A stretch of 64,000 nucleotides of DNA from Bryobacteraceae bacterium (GTDB taxonomy: Bacteria > Acidobacteriota > Terriglobia > Bryobacterales > Bryobacteraceae): NCBI GenBank assembly GCA_025055455.1, contig JANWXD010000005.1, forward strand, positions 1 through 64,000. Reading direction: 5' to 3'. The notes under the pieces are model-generated. The model did not search any database. It was not told the origin of the DNA and saw only the letters and a program-made list of their open reading frames with translations. Below are positions 19,327 through 28,222 of this stretch, piece by piece (the first letter of the stretch is position 1; each line of letters opens with the position of its first letter). The position numbers and the translations under genes are program-made.

Positions 19327-19745
19327 TGCCGCTTGTCCTTCCCCAAGACGGCGACGCCCGTCACAATCATCGAAACCCCCACAATCTTGAACGCATTCAC
19401 CGTGTCCTTGAAAAACATGACCGAAAGAAAGGTGACCCAGACGTAGGTGAGCGAGATGACGGGGTACAAAATGGACAGCTCGCCGTCGCGAAGCGCCAGA
19501 ACTAGAAGCACGGTGCTGATGCCATAAAGTCCGTAACCCGTCACCAGCGGGGGATTCGTCAGCATCGCCCAGGGATGGGCGCTGGTCAGTACGTTGGCCC
19601 CGGTCTTGATCAGCATCTGGGCCGCGGCGCCGAACACCGTGCAGAGAAAGACCAGCGCGACCGACTGGCGGCGGCTGAAGCGGAAGGACTTTCGCCCGAG
19701 CGGTTCGGAGGTGGCGCTGGTCACGGCCTGTTGCTGCGTTCCCAT
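19323..19745 (-). CDS. Small four-helix transporter (EamA/SMR-like), first of a pair
   Basis: 140 residues. A 28-residue cytoplasmic N-terminus is followed by four helices. GELSILYPVISLTYVWVTFL mirrors the motif of the downstream protein. The ATG at 19745 is chosen because upstream in-frame codons lie inside the preceding gene's 3' end and code for an implausible cysteine-rich stretch. The tail ends in KDKRQ. Paired small transporters often assemble as antiparallel heterodimers; that is inference here. Confidence 0.75.
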   Translation of the reverse strand: MGTQQQAVTSATSEPLGRKSFRFSRRQSVALVFLCTVFGAAAQMLIKTGANVLTSAHPWAMLTNPPLVTGYGLYGISTVLLVLALRDGELSILYPVISLTYVWVTFLSVMFFKDTVNAFKIVGVSMIVTGVAVLGKDKRQ

Positions 19746-19812
19746 ATCATACCAGCTTATCGTCTCGCAGCATGTCGCCCGGAGGCGTCCACGTCGTCCG
19801 GCGCACCTTTTG

Positions 19813-21381
19813 CTAGGCCGAACCGTACCCTCCTCCGCCGGGCGTTTCGATCCGCAGAAGGTCTCCGGCGCGAGTTTGCAGTTTGACCTTTCCACGAAGC
19901 ACCAAGGACTTGCCGCTCCGCACCAGGACGTTGCGCCCGGCGCGTCCGGAGCCGCCGCCGCACAGTCCGTAAGGGCCGCTCCTGCGGCGATCCGACAGGA
20001 TCGTCACCTCGCAAGGGGCCAAAAACTCGATCTCCCGCACGATCCCGTCTCCTCCCCGGCGCCGTCCGATCCCGCCGGAGTTGGGCCGAATGCGGTAGGC
20101 TCGAATCCGCAGCGGGAACTGGTGCTCGAGGGCCTCCACCGGCGTATTCCAACTGTTGGTCATGTGCGTATGAACGGCGCTGTGGCCCGGCGCCGCCGCC
20201 GAGGCCCCCATGCCGCCCGCCACCGTCTCGTAGTAAGCAAAAGCCCGGCCCCGAAACGGATCCCACCCCCCCAAACTGAGGTTGTTCATGGTCCCGGAAC
20301 TGGCCGCTGGAATGCGTTCGGGGGCTGCCTGAGCCAGCGCCCCCAATAACGCGTCCGTGATTCGCTGGGAGGTTTCGACATTGCCCGCCGCCATAGCGGC
20401 CGGGAGGCGGGCATTCACCACCGTGCCTTCCGGAGCGACCACACGGATCGGTCGCATCAAGCCGGCCGTGTACGGCACATCCGGACCTGCCAGGCAACGA
20501 AACACGTACATGACGGCAGCGACGGTCACCGCGTAGTTGGCGTTGACGGGCCCTTCAGCTTGGGGGTCGGATCCGGAAAAATCCACCGTCGCTTCGCCGC
20601 CTTGTATCGTCACCGCAACGGCAATCCTCACCGGGCGCAGGGAAACGCCATCGTCGTCCAAACGGTCTTCGAACCGGTAGGTTCCCGGCGGCAACTGCCC
20701 CAGGGTGCGCCGCATGATGCGCTCGCTGTAGTCCTTGAGAGCCTGCATGTTGCGTTGGATCCGCCCCACGCCGAAGCGGCGCGCCAGATCCTCGAGCCGC
20801 TGCTGACCGCGGCGGAGCGCCATCCATTGGGCCTCCAAATCGCCGGCTCGCTCCTCAGGGGTCCGGACGTTGGCCAAGACAACCCGCCAGAGATCTCGAT
20901 CGGGCTCGCCACGCCGCACCAGCAGCACGGGCGGGATGCGCAACCCTTCCTGATAGATTTCACGCGCCAGCGGCATCGAGCCCGGGCTCATGCCGCCCAC
21001 ATCCGCATGATGGGCGCGGTTGGCCACATAAAAGGCCGGTCGGCCGGCGGAGTCGAAACAGGCTCCGGCCACGGCCGTGATGTCGGGCAAGTGGGTGCCT
21101 CCCGCGAAGGGGTCGTTCACGATCGCCACATCGCCGGGTCCGAGACGGAACAGGTGCCGCACTGCCTGGACGGCTAACGGCATGGCACCGAGGTGCACCG
21201 GCATGTGATCCCCCATCGCGACGGCCTCCCCCGCGGAGTCATAAATGGCGCAGGAATAATCGCGCCGCTCCTTGATGTTGGCCGAATAGGACGTCTTGCG
21301 GAGCACGACGCCCATTTCCTCGGGCACGGACACCAGCAGGTGGCGGAACAGTTCCAGTTCGACGGCGGCCGGCCCAGTCAT
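19813..21381 (-). CDS. Hydantoinase B / 5-oxoprolinase beta-type subunit (HyuB)
   Basis: 522 residues, normal for HyuB. Typical landmarks: [16 protein letters not shown] near 28, [18 protein letters not shown] near 83, [12 protein letters not shown] near 123, and a glycine-rich end (ETPGGGGYG). Family members are the beta subunit of ATP-dependent hydantoin, oxoproline or acetone/acetophenone-carboxylase-type enzymes and need a HyuA partner. No HyuA is seen within the window, which is unusual. The ATG at 21381 overlaps the stop of the BNR-repeat gene (ATGA). Confidence 0.9.
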   Translation of the reverse strand: MTGPAAVELELFRHLLVSVPEEMGVVLRKTSYSANIKERRDYSCAIYDSAGEAVAMGDHMPVHLGAMPLAVQAVRHLFRLGPGDVAIVNDPFAGGTHLPDITAVAGACFDSAGRPAFYVANRAHHADVGGMSPGSMPLAREIYQEGLRIPPVLLVRRGEPDRDLWRVVLANVRTPEERAGDLEAQWMALRRGQQRLEDLARRFGVGRIQRNMQALKDYSERIMRRTLGQLPPGTYRFEDRLDDDGVSLRPVRIAVAVTIQGGEATVDFSGSDPQAEGPVNANYAVTVAAVMYVFRCLAGPDVPYTAGLMRPIRVVAPEGTVVNARLPAAMAAGNVETSQRITDALLGALAQAAPERIPAASSGTMNNLSLGGWDPFRGRAFAYYETVAGGMGASAAAPGHSAVHTHMTNSWNTPVEALEHQFPLRIRAYRIRPNSGGIGRRRGGDGIVREIEFLAPCEVTILSDRRRSGPYGLCGGGSGRAGRNVLVRSGKSLVLRGKVKLQTRAGDLLRIETPGGGGYGSA

Positions 21382-22280
21382 GGACGGAACTTGGGGGGCG
21401 GCTTTGGCGCCGGGCGCACGCCGGGCGATCCGTTAGGAGCAGCGGGCTCCGGCGTTTCGGCGGGCGGTTCCATCGGTTGCTGCTCGGGCGGTCGACATTC
21501 CCCCAGCTGGATCAGAAACGCCGCCACGCTCCGCCACCGGTCCGCTTCCTGCCGCTCGACGTGGAAGGCTTTGGTGGCACGGTCGGCACGGATTCGCCAC
21601 CCGGTTTCTCGAGGAGGGGCTTGGGCGCCGGGGATCGGACGCGCGCTGACCTCCCGCAGCATCCAACTCTCGCCTCCCGTCAAGGACTCGTACCGCTCGT
21701 AGCGGCTTTCGGCATCGCCGGAGTGGGTCCGGTCAATCCAGAGCGTGCCCTGAGTGCGCGAGTCGAACCAGAAGCGTTCGAGCGAGGCGACGCGCCCCTC
21801 GTCGAATATCGGCCGGCGACGCCAAGTTGCGCCGCCGTCGGTGGTCAGCAACAGGAAGGGATCGCGGGGCAGTGGGTGGACCAACTGGCCTCCGACCCAG
21901 CCGGTCTGGAAATCCACAAATTGGACCTGCTCCAGAATCGCTCCAGGAATTCGCTCGTGCGGTTCCGTCCAGGACTTGCCCCCATCCGCACTGGCCAGCA
22001 AGACCGACCATAACGTGATCGCCGAGGTGTGGATGTTGCCCGTCAGAAAAATCTTCGTTCCCACACCCTCGACTCCCGCAAGTTCCAGATACACCGGGCA
22101 AGGATGCTCGGCCGTGCAATCGGCGCCCGCCGCGCGCAGGTCCTCCTCGCCGCAGTGATACTCGACGCGCATGGGCTTGCCGGTGTTCTCGAGCACGGTC
22201 CGGCCGGATCCCGTCGAAGGACTCAGTGCCTCCTGGGCCACCGCCAGCCCGAGCCCCAGCAGCAGCGTAGGCGCCCGCAT
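21378..22280 (-). CDS. Secreted BNR/Asp-box repeat protein
   Basis: 300 residues. A short signal peptide (about 1-15) is followed by two clear Asp-box motifs (SADGGKSW near 98, TTDGGATW near 146) and a weaker TGGESW near 203, as in Ycf48-like or sialidase-type propellers. The C-terminal 40 residues are rich in Pro and Glu. Three Asp-boxes are too few for a complete propeller alone. It is coupled to HyuB by an ATGA overlap although no functional link is known. Role unknown; probably periplasmic. Confidence 0.7.
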   Translation of the reverse strand: MRAPTLLLGLGLAVAQEALSPSTGSGRTVLENTGKPMRVEYHCGEEDLRAAGADCTAEHPCPVYLELAGVEGVGTKIFLTGNIHTSAITLWSVLLASADGGKSWTEPHERIPGAILEQVQFVDFQTGWVGGQLVHPLPRDPFLLLTTDGGATWRRRPIFDEGRVASLERFWFDSRTQGTLWIDRTHSGDAESRYERYESLTGGESWMLREVSARPIPGAQAPPRETGWRIRADRATKAFHVERQEADRWRSVAAFLIQLGECRPPEQQPMEPPAETPEPAAPNGSPGVRPAPKPPPKFRP

Positions 22281-22355
22281 CCCGCTCGCTGCGATTCTAG
22301 CAACTGCCCCGGGGGCCGGTGAAGCGCCCGGTCTTGGACGCCGCTTCGCGGCGCG

Positions 22356-22511
22356 TTATCCGGGGGGTTTGTTCCGGCGCCACCACAGGAGCTTGCGCCA
22401 CCACGCGCGAACTCCCGCGATCACCGCCAAAACCCCTCCCACCAGGATTTGGTAGGTCAAGCTTCCGGATGCCGGGTCCAGATAACACAGCACGAACGTC
22501 ACCCTCTCCAT
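22356..22511 (-). CDS. 51-residue membrane protein with YLDPASGSL motif
   Basis: 51 residues: a short N-terminus, the motif YLDPASGSLTYQ, one hydrophobic helix (about 20-37) and a strongly basic tail (RAWWRKLLWWRRN). The ATG at 22511 lies inside the sulfatase-fold gene and overlaps its last codons by 13 bases, so translation is probably coupled. I recall similar YIDPG-type micro-proteins beside polysaccharide or sulfatase-fold genes in other bacteria. It is easily missed because of its size. Confidence 0.6.
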   Translation of the reverse strand: MERVTFVLCYLDPASGSLTYQILVGGVLAVIAGVRAWWRKLLWWRRNKPPG

Positions 22512-24082
22512 ATCCCCACCATCGGAATGGCCTTCGGCGTACCTTCTGAACCGAACAAGAACACGGAATTTGTTTCTGCTTCGGTCGCCGGGCGGCCGTA
22601 GATTGCTTCTTTGAGAATCGACAGCGCGCTGGCCTGGCGCAGGTCGGCGCCCGCAGGCAGACCCCGCCGCCGGATGGCCAACAAGACCGAGAATCGGTCG
22701 AGCAGGTCCTCGACGGGCGGCGTGCCCAAGTAGTCGTAGCGCTCCGGATCGGCGTGGCCCGCGTAGCGGTCCGGCCTGCGAAGCCGGATGCGCGCGCCAT
22801 GGTCCCCGACCACCACGATGGTGATCGCCTCCAGCAGCCCGGCCCGCTCGAGTCGGGCGAAGAAGTCGTCCAGTTGCGACTGGACTTGCTCGATTTGCTG
22901 GGCGTAGCGCGCATAGCGGTCCCGGTATTGTTCCCAAGAAACCGGCTCATATCGCAGGTCATCCCGCCACTCGCCCCATCGCCGGATCGTGCCATCGCGG
23001 CGCCGCAGATACGGCCCGTGGGACACCATCAAATGCGCAAAGAAGAGCGACTTTCCAGGGGCCTGGGCGACTCGCTCGGCCAGCCACGCGGGCCAGTCCT
23101 CCGGGACGGCCAACGGTGCCAGCGGACGCGCTCCGAAACGGAATCCCGGGAAGAATCCTTTCCAGGACGCAAGCCAGCCATCCGACGCCTGGTAGGCGCC
23201 CACCAAGACGGCGAACTTCTCCGTCCACGGCAGGCGGGCCTTGGCAAACGAGGCGAGCTCACTGGCATAATCGACCACCTCGGCCGGAGCGCTGCTTCGC
23301 TCGAAGCTGATGCGCCGGTCCTGGAGCACCAGGATGCCGTAACCTCGCTTCCGATAGACCTCGAAGAAAGGCCGGGTCTCCAGGTGAGTCACACCGTAAA
23401 AATCCGGCAGCTCGTTGTTGCTGAACTCGCCTCTGCGGCCGAGAAGCCTGCCGTTGAGAAGACTGGGCACGGAACTCACGGTGCTGGCATAGTTGCTGAA
23501 GGCGTTGGGATACAAGCGGAAGCCACGGCTCAGGAACGTGGCTTCGATGGCGCGAGCCGCCCGGCGGCACTCGGGGATCTGTGGGGGAAGACCCGCCGGC
23601 CCGCAGTGTTCATCCAAGACGAGAAACAGCACATGGCCCGCGTCGGGCCGCGCGGCATGGGCAGCGCGGACGGTCGGCAAGGCCGGCCGCGCGAACGTGA
23701 CCCCGCAGTGAGCCGCGAAGGCGCCGGCCGCAAACGCGATGACCAGCGGGAAAAAGCGCTCGCGCAGCCACACCATCAGCCCCACAGCGAACAGGGCCAG
23801 TGCGGCGGCCACGGCGGCCCGGGGAGCTGACACCAGCGGCGCGAGGGTCCGCTGGAGGGGTTCCGTGGCGACCACGCAACCAGAAAGGAGGACGATTCCG
23901 TACAGCGCCGATCCGCGACCGACCCAGGCAAGCACTGCGGCGCTGATCCCTAACGCCGATAACGCAGCAAGCGCCTCCGGCTGCCAAGCCGGATAGCGAT
24001 GGCTCACCAGGAATCCGGCGAATGGGGCGACGATGACGGCGGAGATGACCGCCAGGCGCCGACGCCAGAGGGAAACCCACAT
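22499..24082 (-). CDS. Membrane-anchored sulfatase / phosphotransferase-fold enzyme
   Basis: 527 residues. About five N-terminal helices (up to residue 128) precede an alkaline-phosphatase-superfamily domain. VLFLVLDEH (D157) supplies a metal ligand, FSNYASTVSSVPSLLNG holds the probable nucleophile (T201 or a neighbouring Ser), and VVGDHGAR near 425 supplies further metal ligands. A Thr nucleophile and N-terminal helices are as in phosphoglycerol or phosphoethanolamine transferases such as LtaS and EptA; a Cys/Ser-x-Pro-x-Arg sulfatase signature is absent. It starts five bases after the methyltransferase stop. Likely role: modification of a surface glycan or lipid. Confidence 0.78.
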   Translation of the reverse strand: MWVSLWRRRLAVISAVIVAPFAGFLVSHRYPAWQPEALAALSALGISAAVLAWVGRGSALYGIVLLSGCVVATEPLQRTLAPLVSAPRAAVAAALALFAVGLMVWLRERFFPLVIAFAAGAFAAHCGVTFARPALPTVRAAHAARPDAGHVLFLVLDEHCGPAGLPPQIPECRRAARAIEATFLSRGFRLYPNAFSNYASTVSSVPSLLNGRLLGRRGEFSNNELPDFYGVTHLETRPFFEVYRKRGYGILVLQDRRISFERSSAPAEVVDYASELASFAKARLPWTEKFAVLVGAYQASDGWLASWKGFFPGFRFGARPLAPLAVPEDWPAWLAERVAQAPGKSLFFAHLMVSHGPYLRRRDGTIRRWGEWRDDLRYEPVSWEQYRDRYARYAQQIEQVQSQLDDFFARLERAGLLEAITIVVVGDHGARIRLRRPDRYAGHADPERYDYLGTPPVEDLLDRFSVLLAIRRRGLPAGADLRQASALSILKEAIYGRPATEAETNSVFLFGSEGTPKAIPMVGIWRG

Positions 24083-24087
24083 ACGCC

Positions 24088-25461
24088 TCAGGCCGCAAAG
24101 AGCATCAACCGCCGCTCCGTGCCCGGCAGCCAGGTTTCTTTGAGCAAGCGGAACCGACGCCGGAAAGCGGAAACGAACTCCTCCCGGCTGTAGTTTTCCA
24201 CGGCCGCTCCGAGCCGGGCCAACATGGGGCCTACCAAAGGGTCTGTCGGCGGCGCGAATTCGATCAGCACGTGCCGCCCCAGCTTGGCCAGGAACTCAGC
24301 CAACAATCCGAAGGGGATGGCTTGGCGCAGGCACAGCTCCCAGACGGAGGACATGGCCAAGACCAGGTCCGCACGCGCCCGCTCGAGCAGGCTTTGCCGT
24401 TCCGAGAGGGCAAAACCCAGGGCTGGCGTTGGGTTCCGCAAGTCCACCACTAGGGGCAGCAGCCTGCCGTTTCCGGCCGCGCGTTCCTCCCGGTACACGG
24501 ATTCCACCAGATCCGGGTTCGCGTCGTAAAGGATGACCTGGCTGCCCCACCGCGCCGCCTGGCGAGCATACGGCAACGTCCCAGCCCCCAGCCCCAGCAC
24601 CGTGCGCGGTCCGGTTTCCAAGAACACGGCGCGGACCATCTCATGCTTCCACTTCAGACTCTGTGGCGGCTCCAGTTCCGCGTCGGGCACGATCGGCCGG
24701 GCGGGAACCCGAAGCCGCTCCACCGTCCGGCGCAGTGACGCGGCCACCAAAGATTTGGTCCCCGGGCGTGGCTTGGCGACGCCGTGGGTGCGGGGCAGGC
24801 CCTTGCGCGCCCGAGCGTGCAGGTAAATGTGCAGGATCGCTCCCGGACGCAAACGAGCCCGCCACGGGAGGCTATTCCAAACGGCCTCCAAGTCGAACCC
24901 ATCGGGGCGCACTCTCAAGTGTTGCACCGCTCCCGGAAACCGCAGGCAGGCGAATAACGGCCCGAGAAACTCGCGGCAGAACTGCTCGTAGGCGATCCAC
25001 GGCCCGCCGTCATCCACCTCGAACGAGAGCGTGTCAATGAATTGCGGCCGGGTGAGCCGGAACTGCACGTTGAACGGCGAGGCGTCTTTGAGCGAAAGGC
25101 CGCGCTCGAGGGCCCGCTGCTGAATCTCCAGCGTCAGCAGCGCCGCATCTTTCAGTTGCGAAAAACACCACTCGTACGGGTAGGAAACGAACTCCAGTTG
25201 TTCGGGAACCAGAAGTTTCCAGATGCCCGGGGCGGGGGACGCTTCTTCGCGATGCCGAATCAGCAGCCCGTCCCGCGACAGCTCCCCGTACAGACCCGAG
25301 GCCATCAACCTCTCGTAATCCGCGCGCCCTCTCTCGGTCACCACGCGCTTATAGAGACCCCCGTCCTGCACCATGTAGCCCGCGGGGTCGCGAAATGACC
25401 CCGACACCGGAAGCGGGTGCCAGTCTTCCGAGATCCGAATTTCACCCCTTGCCGGCTGCAT
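24088..25461 (-). CDS. SAM-dependent methyltransferase, NoeA-like
   Basis: 457 residues. The N-terminal half matches the nodulation protein NoeA family: EQLEFVSYPYEWCFSQLKDAAL near 90 and SLKDASPFNVQF near 123. The C-terminal half is a Rossmann methyltransferase (VLGLGAGTLPYARQAA near 290, VILYDANPDLV near 314, DLVLAMSSVWEL near 365). NoeA-type enzymes methylate sugars on extracellular signal or surface glycans. It heads a minus-strand run with the membrane sulfatase-fold gene, again pointing to surface carbohydrate work. The start is ATG at 25461, with an equivalent GTG one codon earlier. Confidence 0.8.
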   Translation of the reverse strand: MQPARGEIRISEDWHPLPVSGSFRDPAGYMVQDGGLYKRVVTERGRADYERLMASGLYGELSRDGLLIRHREEASPAPGIWKLLVPEQLEFVSYPYEWCFSQLKDAALLTLEIQQRALERGLSLKDASPFNVQFRLTRPQFIDTLSFEVDDGGPWIAYEQFCREFLGPLFACLRFPGAVQHLRVRPDGFDLEAVWNSLPWRARLRPGAILHIYLHARARKGLPRTHGVAKPRPGTKSLVAASLRRTVERLRVPARPIVPDAELEPPQSLKWKHEMVRAVFLETGPRTVLGLGAGTLPYARQAARWGSQVILYDANPDLVESVYREERAAGNGRLLPLVVDLRNPTPALGFALSERQSLLERARADLVLAMSSVWELCLRQAIPFGLLAEFLAKLGRHVLIEFAPPTDPLVGPMLARLGAAVENYSREEFVSAFRRRFRLLKETWLPGTERRLMLFAA

Positions 25462-25547
25462 CACCCACCAGCGACAGCACTAGTTAAGACGCCCCGGAGC
25501 TGCTGGGGATTACACCCCGAAGAATCTAGAGGGCTTAGGTGATGCGG

Positions 25548-26927
25548 CTAATGGGAACCAGCGGCGTTGGGCACCTCCTGGCTCTTATCTTCGAGACCCA
25601 TCTGCGCCAGCCGGTAGCGGAAGGCGTTGCGGGTCAGGCCCAGCAAGCGCGCCGCTTGGCTCTTGTTGCCTCCGGCACGTTCCAGCGCCTCGCGAATCAA
25701 GGCTCGCTCGTACTGCTCGAGCGTCATGCCTTCCGGCAGAAACGGGATGGCCGTTTTTCGGCGCTCCCCCGGATCCAAACGGATGTCGCTGGCATCCAGC
25801 TTGGTTCCCGAACACAGTACGAGGCTACGTTCGATGACGTTCTCGAGCTGCCGCACGTTGCCCGGCCAGTCGTAGCTCACCAGCGTCTGGATGGCCGCTT
25901 CCGTGATGGTTTCTACGCGCGAGCCCAGCTCCGGCGCCAGTTTCCGCACGAAGTGCTCCGCCAGAAACGGAATGTCCTCCTTTCGCTCCCGCAACGGAGG
26001 GATGTTGATGGGCACAACGTTCAGCCGGTAGTAGAGATCCTCGCGGAAGGTCCCTTGCTCGAGCGCCGCCCGCAGGTCCTGGTTGGTCGCGGCGATGATG
26101 CGTACATCGATGTGCCGCGTCTTGTTGCTGCCCAGCCGCTCGAACTCCCGCTCTTGCAGCACCCGCAGCAGTTTCACTTGAATGGACGGCGGCACGTCGC
26201 CGATCTCGTCGAGGAACACGGTGCCCGTGTCGGCGAGCTCGAACTTGCCCGGCTTGGACGTCACCGCGCCGGTAAACGCTCCTTTTTCGTAGCCGAACAG
26301 TTCGCTTTCCATGAGGTTTTCGGGAATCGCGGTGCAGTTGATCTTGACGAACGGCCGGTCGCGGCGCGGCGAGTGGTAGTGGATCACCCGGGCGATCAGG
26401 TCCTTGCCCACGCCACTCTCGCCGGCCAGCAACACCGTGGCGCGGGTAGGGGCCACGCGGAGGATCGTGGCGAAAATCTCCTGCATCGCCCGGCTGCGCC
26501 CGATCACGTTGTCGAAGGTGTAACGTTTGGCCAGTTCTTCACGCAAGCTACGGTTCTCATCGCGCAGCGCCCGCACCTCGAGGGCCTTGCGGATCACCGT
26601 CGTCAGGTGGTCGAGCGAAAACGGTTTGAGCAGAAAGTCCACGGCGCCGGCCTTCATCGCCTCGACGGCGCTTTCCACGGTCCCGTAGGCCGTCATCACA
26701 ATGACCGGCGTCTGCGAGTTCTGCCGGCGCAGCAGCGCCAGCAGCTCCAGGCCGTCCATGCCCGGCAGCCGGAGATCGGTGAGGATCAAGTCGGCATGCT
26801 CGGCCCGCTTCAGGGCTTCCTCGGCGGAAACAGCGTGGTCGACCTCGAACCCCGACTGGGTCAAGTGCAACTCGAGCACGCGGCGGAGCTTGTCTTCGTC
26901 TTCGATGATCAGGACGCGGGCGCTCAT
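25548..26927 (-). CDS. Sigma-54-dependent response regulator, partner of adjacent kinase
   Basis: 459 residues. Receiver (D51 phospho-acceptor, K101), AAA+ domain (Walker A GESGVGKD at 169-176, GAFTGA at 216-221) and a C-terminal Fis-type HTH ([21 protein letters not shown]). It belongs to the AtoC/ZraR/NtrC group and activates sigma-54 promoters when phosphorylated. The ATG at 26927 overlaps the kinase stop (ATGA). No sigma-54-dependent target gene is evident beside it. Confidence 0.94.
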   Translation of the reverse strand: MSARVLIIEDEDKLRRVLELHLTQSGFEVDHAVSAEEALKRAEHADLILTDLRLPGMDGLELLALLRRQNSQTPVIVMTAYGTVESAVEAMKAGAVDFLLKPFSLDHLTTVIRKALEVRALRDENRSLREELAKRYTFDNVIGRSRAMQEIFATILRVAPTRATVLLAGESGVGKDLIARVIHYHSPRRDRPFVKINCTAIPENLMESELFGYEKGAFTGAVTSKPGKFELADTGTVFLDEIGDVPPSIQVKLLRVLQEREFERLGSNKTRHIDVRIIAATNQDLRAALEQGTFREDLYYRLNVVPINIPPLRERKEDIPFLAEHFVRKLAPELGSRVETITEAAIQTLVSYDWPGNVRQLENVIERSLVLCSGTKLDASDIRLDPGERRKTAIPFLPEGMTLEQYERALIREALERAGGNKSQAARLLGLTRNAFRYRLAQMGLEDKSQEVPNAAGSH

Positions 26928-28171
26928 GGCTGAGCATGCGAGCGGCGCCGCGGCAGGTAGACACGAAACGCGCTCCCTTTCCCTGGCTCGCTCTCGACCG
27001 CCATTTTACCGCCGTGTTCGTCCACGATCTTGGAAACAATCGCGAGCCCCAGTCCCACGCCGTCCGGTTTGGTGGTGAAAAACGGGTTGAAGATGTTTTC
27101 CAGATGCTGCGGCTCGATGCCACAACCCCGGTCGATCACGGCGATCTCGACGCTGTCGTCCACGGGACGCGTTTTCACGGTGACGGCCGCGCCCGGTGCC
27201 GACGCCTCGACGGCATTGAGCACCAGGTTGTAGACCAGCCGCTCCACCAGCTCCTCGTCGAACCGGAAGGGCCCGATATCGGGCGAGTAGTTCTTGTGAA
27301 CGGTCACGTCATTGGCCGCCGCGAGCGGCGCCACGCGGGCCACCGCCCGATCGATGACCTCGCCGAGATCCGCCTCGGCCGCCTGAAGCTCCAGCGGGCG
27401 GGCGAACTCCAGAAAGCGGCTCACCAGCGAGTTGGCCCGGTCGACTTCGGCTGCGATGAAGCCGGCCAGCTCGTGGGCCACGCCGTGGTGCTCCGGCAAG
27501 CTTTTCTGTAACATCTCGGCCGAGGCGCGGATCGTGCCGAGGGGATTGCGTAACTCATGCGCCAGGCCCGCGGAAAGCTGCCCCAGAGCCGCCAGCCGCT
27601 CCGACCGCCGCACCGCCGCTTCCGCCACTTGAAGGTTGCGGTTGGCGGCCGCTAGTTGCTCCGTCGCGGCCTGATATTTGCGCGCCTCGACGCGGTTGGC
27701 TTCCGCCAGCCGGTAGGTCAGATAGGCGACGACCGCCAGAAACACAACGCGCAGGCTCAACTCCCGCACCTGATCCGGCGGAATGACATAGCGGTTCCAG
27801 TCGATGAACAGCAGAAACGACAGGTAGGAGCCGCACGCGAGCGCCGTGAACAGGGCCGTGCCGAGGGGTCCCCGCGTCGTAGCCGCCGACACCACCGGCA
27901 CCAGCAGGATCAGGTAGTAGCTGCTGGTGATCCCGCCCGTGTAGCCGATCAGCAGATACCCCGCCAGCAATTTGGCTCCGATCAGAGCCGCGTTGCGCCG
28001 CGGCCGCTCGAGCGCGGCAACCTTCGGTTCCAGCACTTGCATGGCCGCCAGCAAAGCCAACAAGACCAACTCCACCCAGGAGCGTTCCGGGCTCAATACG
28101 CCCAGCGCCGAAAACAGCACCAGCCAGACCGCGTCTTCGGCCCGAATCGGCAGGCGGCCGCCGCGCTTCAC
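26924..28171 (-). CDS. Membrane sensor histidine kinase
   Basis: 415 residues. About five or six hydrophobic helices (14-155) are followed by a coiled coil, HisKA (phospho-acceptor H205 in AGLAHELRNPLG) and HATPase (DRGCGIEPQHLENIFNPFFTT, GVGLGLAIV). There is no large periplasmic sensor loop, so it probably senses within the membrane. TAAGAT (minus strand, 28183-28178) ends six bases before the GTG start with no Shine-Dalgarno, suggesting a leaderless message. It is divergent from the S1 gene with 51 bases between. Confidence 0.92.
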   Translation of the reverse strand: MKRGGRLPIRAEDAVWLVLFSALGVLSPERSWVELVLLALLAAMQVLEPKVAALERPRRNAALIGAKLLAGYLLIGYTGGITSSYYLILLVPVVSAATTRGPLGTALFTALACGSYLSFLLFIDWNRYVIPPDQVRELSLRVVFLAVVAYLTYRLAEANRVEARKYQAATEQLAAANRNLQVAEAAVRRSERLAALGQLSAGLAHELRNPLGTIRASAEMLQKSLPEHHGVAHELAGFIAAEVDRANSLVSRFLEFARPLELQAAEADLGEVIDRAVARVAPLAAANDVTVHKNYSPDIGPFRFDEELVERLVYNLVLNAVEASAPGAAVTVKTRPVDDSVEIAVIDRGCGIEPQHLENIFNPFFTTKPDGVGLGLAIVSKIVDEHGGKMAVESEPGKGSAFRVYLPRRRSHAQP

Positions 28172-28222
28172 GCTGCCATCTTATCGGGGAATGTGTCACA
28201 ATGGGGGTTCCGGCTGACCCCA

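Noticed and set aside
25465-25547. GGGG-ATTACA-CCCC hairpin as a terminator
   Set aside because: Only a four-base stem and no T tract; too weak to call.
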